Origin: Pseudomonas sp. B21-040
GTDB lineage: Bacteria; Pseudomonadota; Gammaproteobacteria; Pseudomonadales; Pseudomonadaceae
DNA: 64,000 bases
Assembly (NCBI RefSeq): GCF_024748695.1
Contig: NZ_CP087176.1
Span: 5,139,501 to 5,203,500 of the forward strand
Reading direction: 5' to 3'
Shown: positions 44,415-55,600 of the stretch, in pieces
How positions within the stretch are numbered: the stretch's first letter is position 1
Layout of the letters: every line of letters starts with the position of its first letter
Notes under the pieces: generated by a model
Databases searched by the model: none
Seen by the model: the letters and a program-made list of their open reading frames with translations, nothing else
What the model was told of the DNA's origin: nothing
Made by a program: the position numbers and the translations under genes

Positions 44415-47267
44415 ATGACCCAAGTGAATCTGACCACCGCCAACGAATTCATCGCCCGCCATATCGGCCCTCGCGCCGGTGACGAGCAAGCCATGCTCAA
44501 CAGCCTCGGTTTCGACTCCCTGGAAGCCCTGAGCGCCAGCGTCATTCCCGACAGCATCAAAGGCACCAGCGTCCTGGGCCTGGAAGACGGCCTGAGCGAA
44601 GCCGATGCCCTGGCGTCGATCAAAGCCATCGCCGGTAAAAACCAGCTGTTCAAGACTTACATCGGCCAGGGCTACTACGGCACCCACACGCCATCGCCGA
44701 TCCTGCGCAACCTGCTGGAAAACCCGGCCTGGTACACCGCCTACACCCCGTACCAGCCAGAAATCTCCCAGGGCCGTCTCGAAGCGCTGCTGAACTTCCA
44801 GACCCTGATCAGCGACCTGACCGGCCTGCCGATTGCCAACGCTTCCCTGCTTGACGAAGCCACCGCCGCTGCCGAAGCCATGACCTTCTGCAAACGCCTG
44901 AGCAAGAACAAGGGCAGCCACCAATTCTTCGCTTCCGTGCATTGCCACCCGCAAACCCTCGACGTGCTGCGCACCCGTGCCGAGCCGTTGGGCATCGAGG
45001 TTGTCGTCGGTGACGAACTCGAACTAACCGACGTGACGCCGTTCTTCGGCGCGCTGCTGCAATACCCGGCCAGCAACGGTGACGTGTTCGATTACCGCGC
45101 GCTGACCGAACGCTTCCACGCGGCCAACGCACTGGTCGCCGTAGCGGCCGACCTGCTGGCCCTGACCGTGCTGACCGCACCGGGCGAATTCGGTGCCGAC
45201 GTGGCCATCGGCAGCGCCCAACGCTTCGGCGTACCGCTGGGCTTCGGCGGCCCGCACGCGGCGTACTTTTCCACCAAAGATGCGTTCAAGCGTGACATGC
45301 CGGGCCGTCTGGTCGGTGTTTCCGTGGACCGTTTCGGCAAGCCGGCCCTGCGCCTGGCCATGCAAACCCGCGAGCAACACATCCGTCGCGAGAAAGCCAC
45401 TTCGAACATCTGCACCGCGCAAGTGCTGCTGGCCAACATCGCCAGCATGTACGCCGTGTACCACGGCCCGAAAGGCCTGACCCAGATCGCCAATCGCGTG
45501 CATCACCTGACGGCGATTCTGGCCAAAGGCTTGAGCGCACTGGGCCTGACCGTTGAACAAGCCAGCTTCTTCGACACCCTGACCCTGAACACCGGCGCCA
45601 ATACCGCCAGGCTGCACGATCAGGCGCGCGCCCAGCGCATCAACCTGCGCGTGGTCGATGCTCAGCGTGTGGGCCTGTCGGTCGACGAAACCACCACCCA
45701 GGCTGACATCGAAACCCTGTGGAGTATTTTCGCCGACGGCAAGACCCTGCCGGACTTCGCCGCCCTCGCAGCGGTAGTGCAGAGCACCATTCCTGCGTCG
45801 CTGGTGCGCCAATCGCCGATCCTCAGCCACCCAGTGTTCAACCGCTACCACTCGGAAACCGAGCTGATGCGCTACCTGCGCAAGCTGGCCGACAAAGACC
45901 TGGCACTGGACCGCACCATGATCCCGCTGGGTTCGTGCACCATGAAACTCAACGCCGCCAGCGAAATGATCCCGGTGACCTGGGCTGAATTCGGTGCCCT
46001 GCACCCGTTCGCCCCGGCCGAGCAAAGCGCCGGTTACCAGCAACTGACCGACGAACTGGAAGCGATGCTGTGCGCCGCGACTGGCTACGACTCGATCTCG
46101 CTGCAACCGAACGCCGGTTCGCAAGGTGAATACGCCGGTCTGCTGGCCATTCGCGCCTATCACCAGAGCCGTGGCGAAGACCGTCGCGACATCTGCCTGA
46201 TCCCGTCGTCCGCCCACGGCACCAACCCGGCCACCGCTAACATGGCTGGCATGCGCGTCGTCGTCACCGCTTGCGATGCTCGCGGCAACGTCGACATCGA
46301 AGACCTGCGCGCCAAGGCCATCGAGCACCGCGAACACCTCGCTGCGCTGATGATTACCTACCCGTCGACCCACGGCGTGTTCGAAGAAGGCATCCGCGAG
46401 ATCTGCGGCATCATTCATGACAACGGCGGCCAGGTGTACATCGACGGCGCCAACATGAACGCGATGGTCGGCCTCTGCGCACCGGGCAAGTTCGGCGGCG
46501 ACGTGTCGCACTTGAACCTGCACAAGACCTTCTGCATTCCGCACGGCGGTGGCGGCCCGGGTGTCGGCCCGATCGGCGTGAAATCGCACCTGACCCCGTT
46601 CCTGCCGGGCCACGCCCAGATGGAACGCAAGGAAGGCGCAGTCTGCGCAGCACCGTTCGGCAGCGCGAGCATTCTGCCGATCACCTGGATGTACATTTCG
46701 ATGATGGGTGGTGCGGGCCTCAAGCGCGCTTCGCAGCTGGCGATCCTCAATGCCAACTACATCTCCCGTCGCCTGGAAGAGCACTATCCAGTGCTGTACA
46801 CCGGCAGCAACGGCCTGGTGGCGCACGAATGCATCCTCGACCTGCGTCCATTGAAAGACAGCAGCGGCATCAGTGTCGATGACGTCGCCAAGCGCCTGAT
46901 CGACTTCGGCTTCCACGCGCCGACCATGTCGTTCCCGGTGGCTGGCACGCTGATGATCGAGCCGACCGAAAGCGAATCCAAGGAAGAACTGGACCGTTTC
47001 TGCGACGCCATGATCCGCATCCGCGAAGAAATCCGCGCTGTGGAAAACGGCACGCTGGACAAGGACGACAACCCACTGAAAAACGCTCCGCACACCGCAG
47101 CAGAGATCGTTGGCGAGTGGACCCACCCGTACAGCCGTGAGCAAGCGGTGTATCCAGTTGCCTCGCTGATCGAAGGCAAATACTGGCCACCGGTCGGTCG
47201 CGTCGACAACGTCTTCGGCGATCGCAACCTGGTGTGCGCCTGCCCGTCGATCGAAAGCTACGCTTAA
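44415..47267 (+). CDS. gcvP: glycine dehydrogenase (decarboxylating), P protein
   Basis: This 950-residue PLP enzyme decarboxylates glycine and passes the aminomethyl group to GcvH. It is the fused single-chain form: N-terminal half [17 protein letters not shown] and [21 protein letters not shown]-terminal half with [33 protein letters not shown] and the PLP Lys704 in [18 protein letters not shown]. It starts 12 bp after gcvH with GAGGAG upstream. A REP pair separates it from sdaA. Confidence 0.96.
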   Translation: MTQVNLTTANEFIARHIGPRAGDEQAMLNSLGFDSLEALSASVIPDSIKGTSVLGLEDGLSEADALASIKAIAGKNQLFKTYIGQGYYGTHTPSPILRNLLENPAWYTAYTPYQPEISQGRLEALLNFQTLISDLTGLPIANASLLDEATAAAEAMTFCKRLSKNKGSHQFFASVHCHPQTLDVLRTRAEPLGIEVVVGDELELTDVTPFFGALLQYPASNGDVFDYRALTERFHAANALVAVAADLLALTVLTAPGEFGADVAIGSAQRFGVPLGFGGPHAAYFSTKDAFKRDMPGRLVGVSVDRFGKPALRLAMQTREQHIRREKATSNICTAQVLLANIASMYAVYHGPKGLTQIANRVHHLTAILAKGLSALGLTVEQASFFDTLTLNTGANTARLHDQARAQRINLRVVDAQRVGLSVDETTTQADIETLWSIFADGKTLPDFAALAAVVQSTIPASLVRQSPILSHPVFNRYHSETELMRYLRKLADKDLALDRTMIPLGSCTMKLNAASEMIPVTWAEFGALHPFAPAEQSAGYQQLTDELEAMLCAATGYDSISLQPNAGSQGEYAGLLAIRAYHQSRGEDRRDICLIPSSAHGTNPATANMAGMRVVVTACDARGNVDIEDLRAKAIEHREHLAALMITYPSTHGVFEEGIREICGIIHDNGGQVYIDGANMNAMVGLCAPGKFGGDVSHLNLHKTFCIPHGGGGPGVGPIGVKSHLTPFLPGHAQMERKEGAVCAAPFGSASILPITWMYISMMGGAGLKRASQLAILNANYISRRLEEHYPVLYTGSNGLVAHECILDLRPLKDSSGISVDDVAKRLIDFGFHAPTMSFPVAGTLMIEPTESESKEELDRFCDAMIRIREEIRAVENGTLDKDDNPLKNAPHTAAEIVGEWTHPYSREQAVYPVASLIEGKYWPPVGRVDNVFGDRNLVCACPSIESYA

Positions 47268-47320
47268 ACGAATGAGGGGGCGGGTTTACTCGCCCCCGCG
47301 TTCAAGAACACCGCTTATCC

Positions 47321-47411
47321 CTGTGGGAGCAAAGCTTGCTCGCGATAGCCGTTACACGGTCTATCTGATGAACCGGGTCATCGTTCATCGCGAGCAAGCT
47401 TTGCTCCTACG
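47321..47411. repeat. REP pair between gcvP and sdaA
   Basis: CTGTGGGAGCAAAGCTTGCT...GCGAT faces ATCGCGAGCAAGCTTTGCTC...TACGG. This is the position where P. aeruginosa carries glyA2 in its gcs operon. Confidence 0.85.
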
Positions 47412-47450
47412 GCTCACGTTGCACCTATAACAAGAAACCGGAGAACAACC

Positions 47451-48827
<1,377 letters not shown>

Positions 48828-48865
48828 TGCTCACGCGCATTGGCACACTTTTTCAGGAGCTGAAT

Positions 48866-49990
48866 ATGTCCACCGAACAATTGCTGAAAACCCCGTTGCA
48901 CGCCCTGCACATCGAACTCGGCGCGCGCATGGTGCCGTTCGCCGGCTATGACATGCCAGTGCAATACCCGCTTGGCGTAATGAAAGAACACCAGCACACC
49001 CGCGATCAAGCCGGGCTGTTCGATGTTTCGCACATGGGCCAGATCCGCCTGACCGGCGCCAATGCCGCCAAGGCCCTGGAAACCCTGGTGCCGGTGGACA
49101 TCATCGACCTGCCGGTGGGCATGCAACGCTACGCGATGTTCACCAATGAAACCGGTGGCATTCTCGACGACCTGATGGTCGCCAACCTCGGTAACGACGA
49201 ATTGTTCCTGGTGGTCAACGCAGCCTGCAAGGATCAGGACCTGTCGCACCTGCGCAAGCACATTGGCGAGCAATGCACCATTGAGCCTCTGTTCGAAGAA
49301 CGCGCCTTGCTGGCCCTGCAAGGTCCGGCCGCAGTCACCGTGCTTGCGCGCCTGACCCCTGAAGTGGCGAAGATGACCTTCATGCAGTTCACCCGCGTGA
49401 AATTGCTGGGCGTGGACTGCTTCGTCAGCCGTTCGGGCTACACCGGGGAAGACGGCTTCGAAATCTCCGTACCGGCCGCCAATGCCGAAGCCCTGGCACG
49501 CGCCCTCCTGGCCGAACCAGAAGTCGCCGCCATCGGCCTGGGTGCGCGCGACTCGTTGCGCCTGGAGGCCGGCCTGTGCCTCTACGGCCACGACATGAAC
49601 ACCGAGACCACCCCGATCGAAGCAAGCCTGCTGTGGGCCATCTCCAAGCCGCGTCGTGCCGATGGTGCGCGGGCCGGCGGCTTCCCTGGCGCTGAAACCG
49701 TATTCGCGCAACAACAAGGTGGTGTCAGCCGCAAGCGCGTGGGCCTGCTGCCTCAGGAACGCACGCCTGTGCGTGAGGGTGCGGAAATCGTCAACGAGGC
49801 TGGCGACATCATCGGCGCCGTATGCAGCGGCGGTTTTGGCCCGACCCTGGCAGGTCCTTTGGCCATGGGTTACCTCGACAGCGCCTACATCGCCATCGAC
49901 ACACCCGTATGGGCGATTGTCCGTGGGAAAAAGGTGCCTTTGCTTGTAAGCAAAATGCCATTTGTTGCACAACGCTACTATCGCGGCTGA
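48866..49990 (+). CDS. gcvT: glycine cleavage system T protein (aminomethyltransferase)
   Basis: This 374-residue folate enzyme releases ammonia from the GcvH-bound intermediate and makes 5,10-methylene-tetrahydrofolate. The start MSTEQLLKTPLHALHIELGA has CAGGAG upstream; the frame is open across sdaA but only this part is GcvT. DVSHMGQIRLTG, SRSGYTGEDGFEIS, LEAGLCLYGHDM and the C-terminal barrel domain are present. It is the last gene of the set. Confidence 0.95.
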   Translation: MSTEQLLKTPLHALHIELGARMVPFAGYDMPVQYPLGVMKEHQHTRDQAGLFDVSHMGQIRLTGANAAKALETLVPVDIIDLPVGMQRYAMFTNETGGILDDLMVANLGNDELFLVVNAACKDQDLSHLRKHIGEQCTIEPLFEERALLALQGPAAVTVLARLTPEVAKMTFMQFTRVKLLGVDCFVSRSGYTGEDGFEISVPAANAEALARALLAEPEVAAIGLGARDSLRLEAGLCLYGHDMNTETTPIEASLLWAISKPRRADGARAGGFPGAETVFAQQQGGVSRKRVGLLPQERTPVREGAEIVNEAGDIIGAVCSGGFGPTLAGPLAMGYLDSAYIAIDTPVWAIVRGKKVPLLVSKMPFVAQRYYRG

Positions 49991-50011
49991 CTGACTGTTT
50001 CTATAAGTAAC

Positions 50012-50051
50012 GCGGTTGCGTTAACAGTGCACTAATGTGTAACGCAACCGC
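50012..50051 (+). terminator. hairpin after gcvT
   Basis: GCGGTTGCGTTA and TAACGCAACCGC are perfect 12-bp arms with a 16-nt loop, 22 bp after the gcvT stop. No strong T-run follows, so it may be an mRNA 3' stabiliser or weak terminator. Confidence 0.6.
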
Positions 50052-50132
50052 CATAAAATAGTGCATGTCATTACCAATAAGCTTCGTTTATGAACGCTGC
50101 TTATAACGTTCTAAAACAATTGAGCAGCGACA

Positions 50133-50213
50133 TAGAATAAGAAGGCTCTAGTGGATCGACTAGTGCGCTCAACCTGAGCAAAACCGGGCCTCTGACGGGG
50201 CTTGTTTTTTCTC
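50133..50213 (+). ncRNA. candidate small RNA or leader with terminator
   Basis: A TAGAAT -10-like hexamer (50133-50138) is followed by a CTAGT-N6-ACTAG hairpin, then GGCCTC-TGAC-GGGGC with a T-run to 50213. The pattern fits a short transcript of about 70 nt between gcvT and the cold-shock gene. No known family is recognised and no good -35 is seen. Confidence 0.35.
50185..50213 (+). terminator. rho-independent terminator upstream of the cold-shock gene
   Basis: GGGCCTC and GGGGCTT pair with wobbles around TGAC, followed by GTTTTTTCT. Confidence 0.6.
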
Positions 50214-50394
50214 CCATAGTTGGCGTAGAGTTTGTTCACTGTGTTTGCATGGGTCGCTTGGAATCGTGACCTGGGCAGTAGCCTACAAGTTAGCTACATC
50301 CCGTTCGACGTCTTCTTACTCTCCTGCAACCAGCCCCAGTACTCTTTCATGAGAAGGAGACTGTCATTAATTTTTGCGTCAAAGGAAATAAGAA

Positions 50395-50607
50395 ATGTCC
50401 CAACGTCAGAGCGGTACCGTCAAGTGGTTTAACGACGAGAAAGGTTTTGGTTTTATCACTCCTGAAAGCGGTCCGGATCTGTTCGTACATTTCCGCGCCA
50501 TCCAGGGCAACGGCTTCAAGAGCCTGAAAGAAGGCCAGAAAGTGACTTTCGTTGCCGTGCAAGGCCAGAAAGGCATGCAGGCTGACGAGGTTCAAGCAGA
50601 AGGTTAA
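50395..50607 (+). CDS. cold-shock protein, CspA family
   Basis: This 70-residue single cold-shock domain protein begins [23 protein letters not shown]1 is KGFGFI and RNP2 is LFVHF. It binds single-stranded RNA/DNA as an mRNA chaperone. A long upstream leader is typical of cold-inducible copies, and the AGGAAATAAGAA before the ATG is A-rich. Which CspA/CapB paralogue it is cannot be decided here. A strong terminator follows. Confidence 0.92.
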   Translation: MSQRQSGTVKWFNDEKGFGFITPESGPDLFVHFRAIQGNGFKSLKEGQKVTFVAVQGQKGMQADEVQAEG

Positions 50608-50621
50608 TCTTCTGTAACGAA

Positions 50622-50654
50622 AAAGCCCCTGATGCTGACATCAGGGGCTTTTTT
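50622..50654 (+). terminator. rho-independent terminator after the cold-shock gene
   Basis: GCCCCTGA and TCAGGGGC form the stem, with A-run before and TTTTTT after. Confidence 0.92.
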
Positions 50655-50703
50655 GTGCGCGTAAATCCGTAAAATGGCTTCTTTTTTCTGCCCAGAGGCT
50701 GCC

Positions 50704-51192
50704 ATGTCGAAACACCTGCTCAACCCCCAGGGCGACTTCCCCACCGCCCCCCTGGGTCGTCGCCTGGCAGCGATGTTCTATGACTTCCTGTTATGCACCG
50801 CCCTGCTGATCGTCACCAGCGGCATTTACAAGATGATCCAGATGGCCATCCTCGGCGAAGAAAAAATGCGCACCCTGACCGAAGCCGGCGCGCTGGACGG
50901 CGATCCATTGCTCTCGACGGTGTTGCTGTTTGTACTGTTCGGCTTTTTCGCCAAGTTCTGGACCTGGTCTGGCCAGACACTGGGCATGCAGGTGTGGTGC
51001 ATCCGCGTACAGAACGCCGACGGCTCGTCCATCAGCCTGTGGCAGGCGCTGTTGCGGTTTGTAGTGTCGATAGCGTCCTGGCTATGTCTGGGGCTGGGTT
51101 TCTTCTGGTCGCTGTTCGACAAGCAGAAACGCAGTTGGCATGACATGTACTCCAACACTCAGCTCGTACAGATTCCGAAAAAAACCAAGTAG
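50704..51192 (+). CDS. RDD family membrane protein
   Basis: This 162-residue protein begins MSKHLLNPQGDFPTAPLGRR. It carries the RDD hallmark Arg and Asp-Asp type residues (APLGRRLAAMFYDFLLCTAL; SKHLLNPQ). Three hydrophobic segments are visible around residues 28-50, 80-100 and 118-140. It ends DKQKRSWHDMYSNTQLVQ, typical of the family. The function is unknown, with roles in transport or membrane homeostasis suggested. It ends before a shared terminator facing nadA. Confidence 0.82.
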   Translation: MSKHLLNPQGDFPTAPLGRRLAAMFYDFLLCTALLIVTSGIYKMIQMAILGEEKMRTLTEAGALDGDPLLSTVLLFVLFGFFAKFWTWSGQTLGMQVWCIRVQNADGSSISLWQALLRFVVSIASWLCLGLGFFWSLFDKQKRSWHDMYSNTQLVQIPKKTK

Positions 51193-51205
51193 ACCGCCAG
51201 ATGCA

Positions 51206-51238
51206 AAAACGCCCCGACCAAATCGGGGCGTTTTTTTT
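51206..51238. terminator. bidirectional terminator between RDD gene and nadA
   Basis: CGCCCCGA and TCGGGGCG form the stem with A-run left and eight T right; it serves both convergent genes. Confidence 0.9.
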
Positions 51239-51251
51239 AGCGGCCAGCGAA

Positions 51252-52310
51252 TCAGGCGTTACCCGCCAGCTTCATTCGCGCAGCCTGAGTGAAGTCGAGC
51301 ATGCGCTTCAATGGGCGAATCGCCTGCGGAATCAGCGCAGGATCGACAACGATCTCATTCGCCCCCTCTTTCAAGCTCTTCAGCAGGCGCTCAAGCGTGT
51401 TCATTGCCATCCACGGGCAGTGTGCGCAACTGCGGCACGCGGCACCGTTACCGGCCGTTGGCGCTTCGATGAAGACCTTGTCCGGGCACAGCTGCTGCAT
51501 TTTGTAGAAAATGCCGCGGTCGGTGGCGACGATCAACGTCTTGTTTGGCAGGCTCTGCGCCGCCGCGATCAACTGGCTGGTAGAACCGACGGCATCCGCC
51601 AGTTCGATCACCGAGGTCGGGGACTCCGGGTGCACCAGAATCGCGGCTTCGGGGTACAGCGCCTTCATGTCTTCAAGCTGCTTGGACTTGAACTCCTCGT
51701 GAACGATGCAAGCACCGTCCCACAGCAGCATGTCCGCACCGGTCTGGCGCTGAATGTAGGTGCCCAGGTGTTTATCCGGGCCCCAGATAATGGTCTCGCC
51801 GTTGTCCATCAGGCTTTCGACGATTTCCAGTGCGCAACTGGAGGTCACCACCCAATCCGCCCGGGCTTTGACTGCCGCCGAGGTATTGGCGTACACCACG
51901 ACGGTGCGTTCCGGGTGCTGATCACAGAACGCCGAAAACTCGTCTACCGGGCAGCCCAGGTCCAGCGAGCACGTCGCTTCGAGGGTGGGCATCAGCACAC
52001 GTTTTTCAGGGGTGAGGATTTTCGCGGTTTCACCCATGAACTTCACACCGGCGACCACCACGGTTTTGGCCGGATGTGCGGCGCCGAAGCGGGCCATCTC
52101 CAACGAGTCGGAGACGCATCCACCGGTTTCTTCAGCCAATGCCTGAATGACCGGATCGCAATAGAAGTGGGCAACCAGCACCGCGTTCTGAGCCTTGAGC
52201 TCGGCGGCGATGGCGGCACGGTAATAGGCCTCTTCCTCGGCAGTCAGCGGTTTGGGCTGCTTGGCATCGAGGTGAGCCTGAACCAAAAGGCGTTCGGAAA
52301 TCTGCGTCAT
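51252..52310 (-). CDS. nadA: quinolinate synthase A
   Basis: This 352-residue [4Fe-4S] enzyme condenses iminoaspartate and dihydroxyacetone phosphate to quinolinate for NAD synthesis. Family motifs are present: [68 protein letters not shown] and [10 protein letters not shown], which supply the three cluster cysteines. I chose the ATG at 52310 ([13 protein letters not shown]); the longer frame to 52409 is not family-like. Confidence 0.95.
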   Translation of the reverse strand: MTQISERLLVQAHLDAKQPKPLTAEEEAYYRAAIAAELKAQNAVLVAHFYCDPVIQALAEETGGCVSDSLEMARFGAAHPAKTVVVAGVKFMGETAKILTPEKRVLMPTLEATCSLDLGCPVDEFSAFCDQHPERTVVVYANTSAAVKARADWVVTSSCALEIVESLMDNGETIIWGPDKHLGTYIQRQTGADMLLWDGACIVHEEFKSKQLEDMKALYPEAAILVHPESPTSVIELADAVGSTSQLIAAAQSLPNKTLIVATDRGIFYKMQQLCPDKVFIEAPTAGNGAACRSCAHCPWMAMNTLERLLKSLKEGANEIVVDPALIPQAIRPLKRMLDFTQAARMKLAGNA

Positions 52311-52557
52311 GTTCGCAAGACCTGCAGGCGCATTTGCGCGAAAGTCGAGTATACACCCGGCTCCGACCCTTTCAGGGTACCGCCGGGAGAGTGAGTATTC
52401 ATCAGGCACGGACAGCGTTGAAGCTGGGCAAGGCTACAGAATATCCCGCAGATGCAAAAGATGATTCTGACCTGGCCGACCTTAAATCGCGGGCAAAAAA
52501 AAATCCGGAAATCCTCACTTGCGTGGGCCTTCCAGACTTTTAAAACTGCTACAAAAA

Positions 52558-52633
52558 TGGTGGGTCGTGTGGGATTCGAACCTACGACCAATTGGTTAAA
52601 AGCCAACTGCTCTACCAACTGAGCTAACGACCC
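52558..52633 (-). tRNA. tRNA-Lys (anticodon TTT)
   Basis: The reverse complement begins GGGTCGTTAGCTCAGTTGGT and ends ...CGACCC-ACCA, with the anticodon loop CTTTTAA. Acceptor, D, anticodon and T arms (GTTCGAATC) all fold, and CCA is encoded. The length is 76 nt. Confidence 0.97.
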
Positions 52634-52696
52634 GCTGTGTGGTGGCGCGTATAATACTGATTTTTAAGGACTATTCAACACCTAATTTGAAATAAA

Positions 52697-53389
52697 TCAA
52701 AAATAAGGTGTTGGGTCGCTGATTCCGGCCGCCGCGAAGCCTTCTGCGCGCAGTCGGCAGCTGTCGCATTTACCGCACGCACGACCGTTATCGTCGGCCT
52801 GATAGCAGGAAACGGTCAGCCCGTAATTGACGCCAAGCTTCACGCCAGCCTCAACGATCTGTGCCTTGCTCAGGTTCTGCAGCGGCGCCTGAATGCGGAA
52901 GCCATTGCCCTCGACACCGGCCTTGGTCGCCAGATTGGCCATGCGCTCGAACGACTCGATGAACTCAGGACGGCAGTCGGGGTAACCGGAGTAATCCACC
53001 GCATTGACGCCAATAAAGATGTCACGCGCACCCAGCACTTCCGCCCAGCCCAACGCCAGCGACAGAAACACCGTGTTGCGTGCCGGTACGTAGGTCACCG
53101 GAATACCTTCGCCGAGCTCTTCAGGTATGTCGATGCTGCTGTCGGTCAGTGCCGAGCCGCCAATGCCGTTCAGGTTCAGACCGATCACCTTGTGCTCGAC
53201 CACACCCAAGTCTCGGGCGACGCGTGCAGCGGCATGCAACTCGGCATGAGACCGCTGACCATAATCAAAGCTCATGGTGTAGCAGCTGTAACCTTCGGCG
53301 CGAGCCATGGCCACGACTGTCGCCGAGTCCAGGCCACCGGACAGCAGGATGACCGCACGTTTTTCAGCAGTGTTCGATTGTTCAGTCAT
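52697..53389 (-). CDS. queC: 7-cyano-7-deazaguanine synthase
   Basis: This 230-residue ATP-dependent enzyme converts 7-carboxy-7-deazaguanine to preQ0 in queuosine synthesis. The PP-loop [13 protein letters not shown] and a Zn site [14 protein letters not shown] near the C-terminus are visible, with [18 protein letters not shown] between. I chose the ATG at 53389 ([16 protein letters not shown]), which overlaps the queE stop region by two bases short; the longer frame is not family-like. It is paired with queE. Confidence 0.94.
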   Translation of the reverse strand: MTEQSNTAEKRAVILLSGGLDSATVVAMARAEGYSCYTMSFDYGQRSHAELHAAARVARDLGVVEHKVIGLNLNGIGGSALTDSSIDIPEELGEGIPVTYVPARNTVFLSLALGWAEVLGARDIFIGVNAVDYSGYPDCRPEFIESFERMANLATKAGVEGNGFRIQAPLQNLSKAQIVEAGVKLGVNYGLTVSCYQADDNGRACGKCDSCRLRAEGFAAAGISDPTPYF

Positions 53390-53390
53390 T

Positions 53391-54038
53391 TCAGCGCCCC
53401 GGCTCGTCATTCCAAAGATATTTATGCAGCTGCAATTGCAAACGCACAGGCAGGTTGTCCGCCACGACCCAGTCCGCCAGATCCCGAGCATTCAGGTCAT
53501 GGTGGCTTGGCGAGAACAGGACTTCACCGGCGCGCCGATCAAGACCGTACTGGATCAGCTTGGACACAGCCCAGTCGTAGTCTTCCCGCGAGCAGATGAC
53601 AAACTTCACTTGGTCGTTGGGCGTGAGCAATTCGATATTTTCGTAGCGGTTGCGGTGTGCTTCCTTCGAACCCGGGGTTTTCAGGTCGACAACGCGACTG
53701 ACCCGAGAATCTACTGCCGAGATGTCGAGCGCACCACTGGTTTCCAGTGACACTTCGTAACCGGCGTCGCACAACTGCTTGAGCAATGGGATGGCGTTAG
53801 GTTGTGCCAGTGGCTCACCACCGGTGACACACACATAACGCGGGCGAAAACCAGCCACTTGCTCGAGGATATCGTCGAGCGGGTGGATGGTTCCACCCGT
53901 GAAGGCATAGGCGCTGTCGCAGTATTGGCAACGCAATGGGCAACCGGTCAGGCGCACAAATACAGTGGGCAGCCCGGCAGTCCGCGTTTCACCCTGCAAC
54001 GAGTAAAAAACTTCGGTGATTCTCAATGTGTCTTGCAT
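53391..54038 (-). CDS. queE: 7-carboxy-7-deazaguanine synthase
   Basis: This 215-residue radical-SAM enzyme forms 7-carboxy-7-deazaguanine from 6-carboxy-tetrahydropterin. The cluster motif is CPLRCQYC in [17 protein letters not shown], and [14 protein letters not shown] is the SAM-binding GGE region. I chose the ATG at 54038 ([17 protein letters not shown]). Downstream queC starts 1-2 bp after its stop, indicating one unit. It is insulated from cpoB by a terminator. Confidence 0.93.
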   Translation of the reverse strand: MQDTLRITEVFYSLQGETRTAGLPTVFVRLTGCPLRCQYCDSAYAFTGGTIHPLDDILEQVAGFRPRYVCVTGGEPLAQPNAIPLLKQLCDAGYEVSLETSGALDISAVDSRVSRVVDLKTPGSKEAHRNRYENIELLTPNDQVKFVICSREDYDWAVSKLIQYGLDRRAGEVLFSPSHHDLNARDLADWVVADNLPVRLQLQLHKYLWNDEPGR

Positions 54039-54156
54039 AGTCGCCACGGGCATAACAGCTAAACAGGCTGTCCGCCTCCGTCAGGCACTTCAAGGAACCC
54101 CGCCACCGCGCAGATCCCAAAAAGCGTGTTTCATAAAAAGGGCGTGAATTCTAACG

Positions 54157-54183
54157 AAAAAACCCGCGACAAGCGCGGGTTTC
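54157..54183 (-). terminator. rho-independent terminator after cpoB
   Basis: On the minus strand CCCGCG and CGCGGG pair around a 5-nt loop, followed by a T-run. It ends the tol-pal-cpoB transcript before queE. Confidence 0.85.
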
Positions 54184-54204
54184 TTCAAATCGGGTCAAGC
54201 CAGC

Positions 54205-55044
54205 TTACATGCGCTGCAAGTCTCGTTGCGCCAACTGAGCTGCGGAAGTCCCCGGATACTGGGATACAACCTGCTGCAGAATGCCCTTGACCTTGTCGGT
54301 GTGACCAAGGCGGCGTTCCACATCAGCGAGCTTGTACAACGAATCAGGCACTTTGGCGTGCTTTGGGTACAACTGTGAAACCTTGGCAAACGCTTGACCT
54401 GCACCTTGCAGATCGCCTTTGGCCAGGTTCACTTCGCCCAGCCAGTACTGGGCATTGCCCGCGTATTGGCTGTTCGGGTATTTGCGCAGGAATGCGGCAA
54501 AAGCCTGGCTGGCCTTGTCGAAATCCTTGGCTTTGATCAAGTCGAAGGCTGCGTCGTAATACAGCTTTTCCTTCGCCGGATCAGCCGGCTCGCTACCCGC
54601 GGCAGGTGCTTGAGCGGCAGCGGCTCCAGCACTTGCGCCGACGGCAGCACCAGGGGCGTTCAAATCACCACTGGTGGAAGAATTCTCAGAAGTCGCGGCA
54701 GGTGCAGCACCGGTTCCAATGCGCCGATCAAGATCCTGATATCGCTCCAGGTTCTCTTGCTTCATGCGCGCCACATCATTTTGCAGAACTTCAATCGCGC
54801 CTTGCTGGCGCTCGATCTGTTGCTGCATTTGTTGCAGTTGGTTGAACAGCTCGCCCTGTGCCGAGACAGGGGCCGAAACCCCTCCCCCGGCATAGGCGCC
54901 GTTCGTACCGTAACCTGCAGGCGGATAACTGCTCCCGCTATTGTTATAACCGGAGTTGTTATCGACCACAGGAACCGCAGCCCACACCGCAAGCGGTGCG
55001 AGACTGAGAGCCAAGACAGTTACAGCACGACGGCACGTTCGCAT
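54205..55044 (-). CDS. cpoB: CpoB (YbgF), Tol-Pal-linked cell-division coordinator
   Basis: This 279-residue periplasmic protein has a signal peptide (about residues 1-22, LAPLAVWA). A coiled-coil trimerisation segment follows (LFNQLQQMQQQIERQQGAIE), then a Gly/Ala/Ser linker and C-terminal TPR repeats (YDAAFDLIKAKDFDKASQAF; QYWLGEVNLAKGDLQGAGQA). It coordinates peptidoglycan synthesis with outer-membrane constriction. It is the last gene of tolQRAB-pal-cpoB, 6 bp after pal. Confidence 0.94.
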   Translation of the reverse strand: MRTCRRAVTVLALSLAPLAVWAAVPVVDNNSGYNNSGSSYPPAGYGTNGAYAGGGVSAPVSAQGELFNQLQQMQQQIERQQGAIEVLQNDVARMKQENLERYQDLDRRIGTGAAPAATSENSSTSGDLNAPGAAVGASAGAAAAQAPAAGSEPADPAKEKLYYDAAFDLIKAKDFDKASQAFAAFLRKYPNSQYAGNAQYWLGEVNLAKGDLQGAGQAFAKVSQLYPKHAKVPDSLYKLADVERRLGHTDKVKGILQQVVSQYPGTSAAQLAQRDLQRM

Positions 55045-55050
55045 GACGAA

Positions 55051-55548
55051 TTACTTACGCAGTTCGACGCGACGGTTTTGAGCCCAGGACTGCTCGTCGT
55101 TGCCGGTAGCAACTGGACGCTCTTCGCCGTAGGAAACCAGTTCCAGCTGAGCTGGGGAAACACCTTGCAGTACCAGGTAGCGTTGAACGGCTTTCGCACG
55201 ACGCTCGCCCAGTGCCATGTTGTACTCACGAGTACCACGTTCGTCGGTGTTGCCTTCCAGAACAACGCGAGCGCCGTTTGCTTTCAGGTCTTTGGCGTGA
55301 ATGTCCAGAGCGCGCATGGCTTCTGGCTTCAGGTCCGAGCTGTCGTATTCGAAGTAGAAAGTAGTGATAGCGCGCAGAGCAGCTTCTTCGCTCAGGGAAC
55401 CGTCAACGGCACCAGTGTTTGCGCCATAACCAGCGTTTGGATCTACTGCGCCTTCACCGGCGTTGTCGCCGCCTTTGGACGAGCAACCTACAGCTACAGC
55501 CATGGCCAGAGCCAGCGCAGCAAATTTACCAAACTTCAGCATTTCCAT
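55051..55548 (-). CDS. pal: peptidoglycan-associated lipoprotein Pal (OprL)
   Basis: This 165-residue lipoprotein has the signal peptide and lipobox AVAVGC (Cys near residue 22). A Gly/Asn-rich linker is followed by an OmpA-like peptidoglycan-binding domain ([39 protein letters not shown]). It tethers the outer membrane to murein and partners with TolB. I chose the ATG at 55548 (MEMLKFGKF). Confidence 0.96.
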   Translation of the reverse strand: MEMLKFGKFAALALAMAVAVGCSSKGGDNAGEGAVDPNAGYGANTGAVDGSLSEEAALRAITTFYFEYDSSDLKPEAMRALDIHAKDLKANGARVVLEGNTDERGTREYNMALGERRAKAVQRYLVLQGVSPAQLELVSYGEERPVATGNDEQSWAQNRRVELRK

Positions 55549-55600
55549 CGTGAAACTCCTAATGAACCCCAATGTGTTAAGTACAACGTGTAGCGCCGCG

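Larger units (their letters stand above)
49991..50394. other. gene-free spacer between gcvT and the cold-shock gene
   Basis: This 404-bp region contains a hairpin (50012-50051), a possible small RNA ending at a terminator near 50213, and the long 5' leader of the cold-shock gene. Confidence 0.65.

Noticed and set aside
45024..47144. 706-codon open frame antisense to gcvP, and similar long antisense frames opposite zwf, oprB, gtsD and both arcD genes
   Set aside because: They mirror strongly coding GC-rich genes, have Gln/Arg/His-rich composition without family resemblance, and lack ribosome-binding sites.
52334..52543. 69-codon frame between nadA and tRNA-Lys
   Set aside because: No family resemblance or ribosome-binding site; it overlaps the nadA promoter region and tRNA flank.
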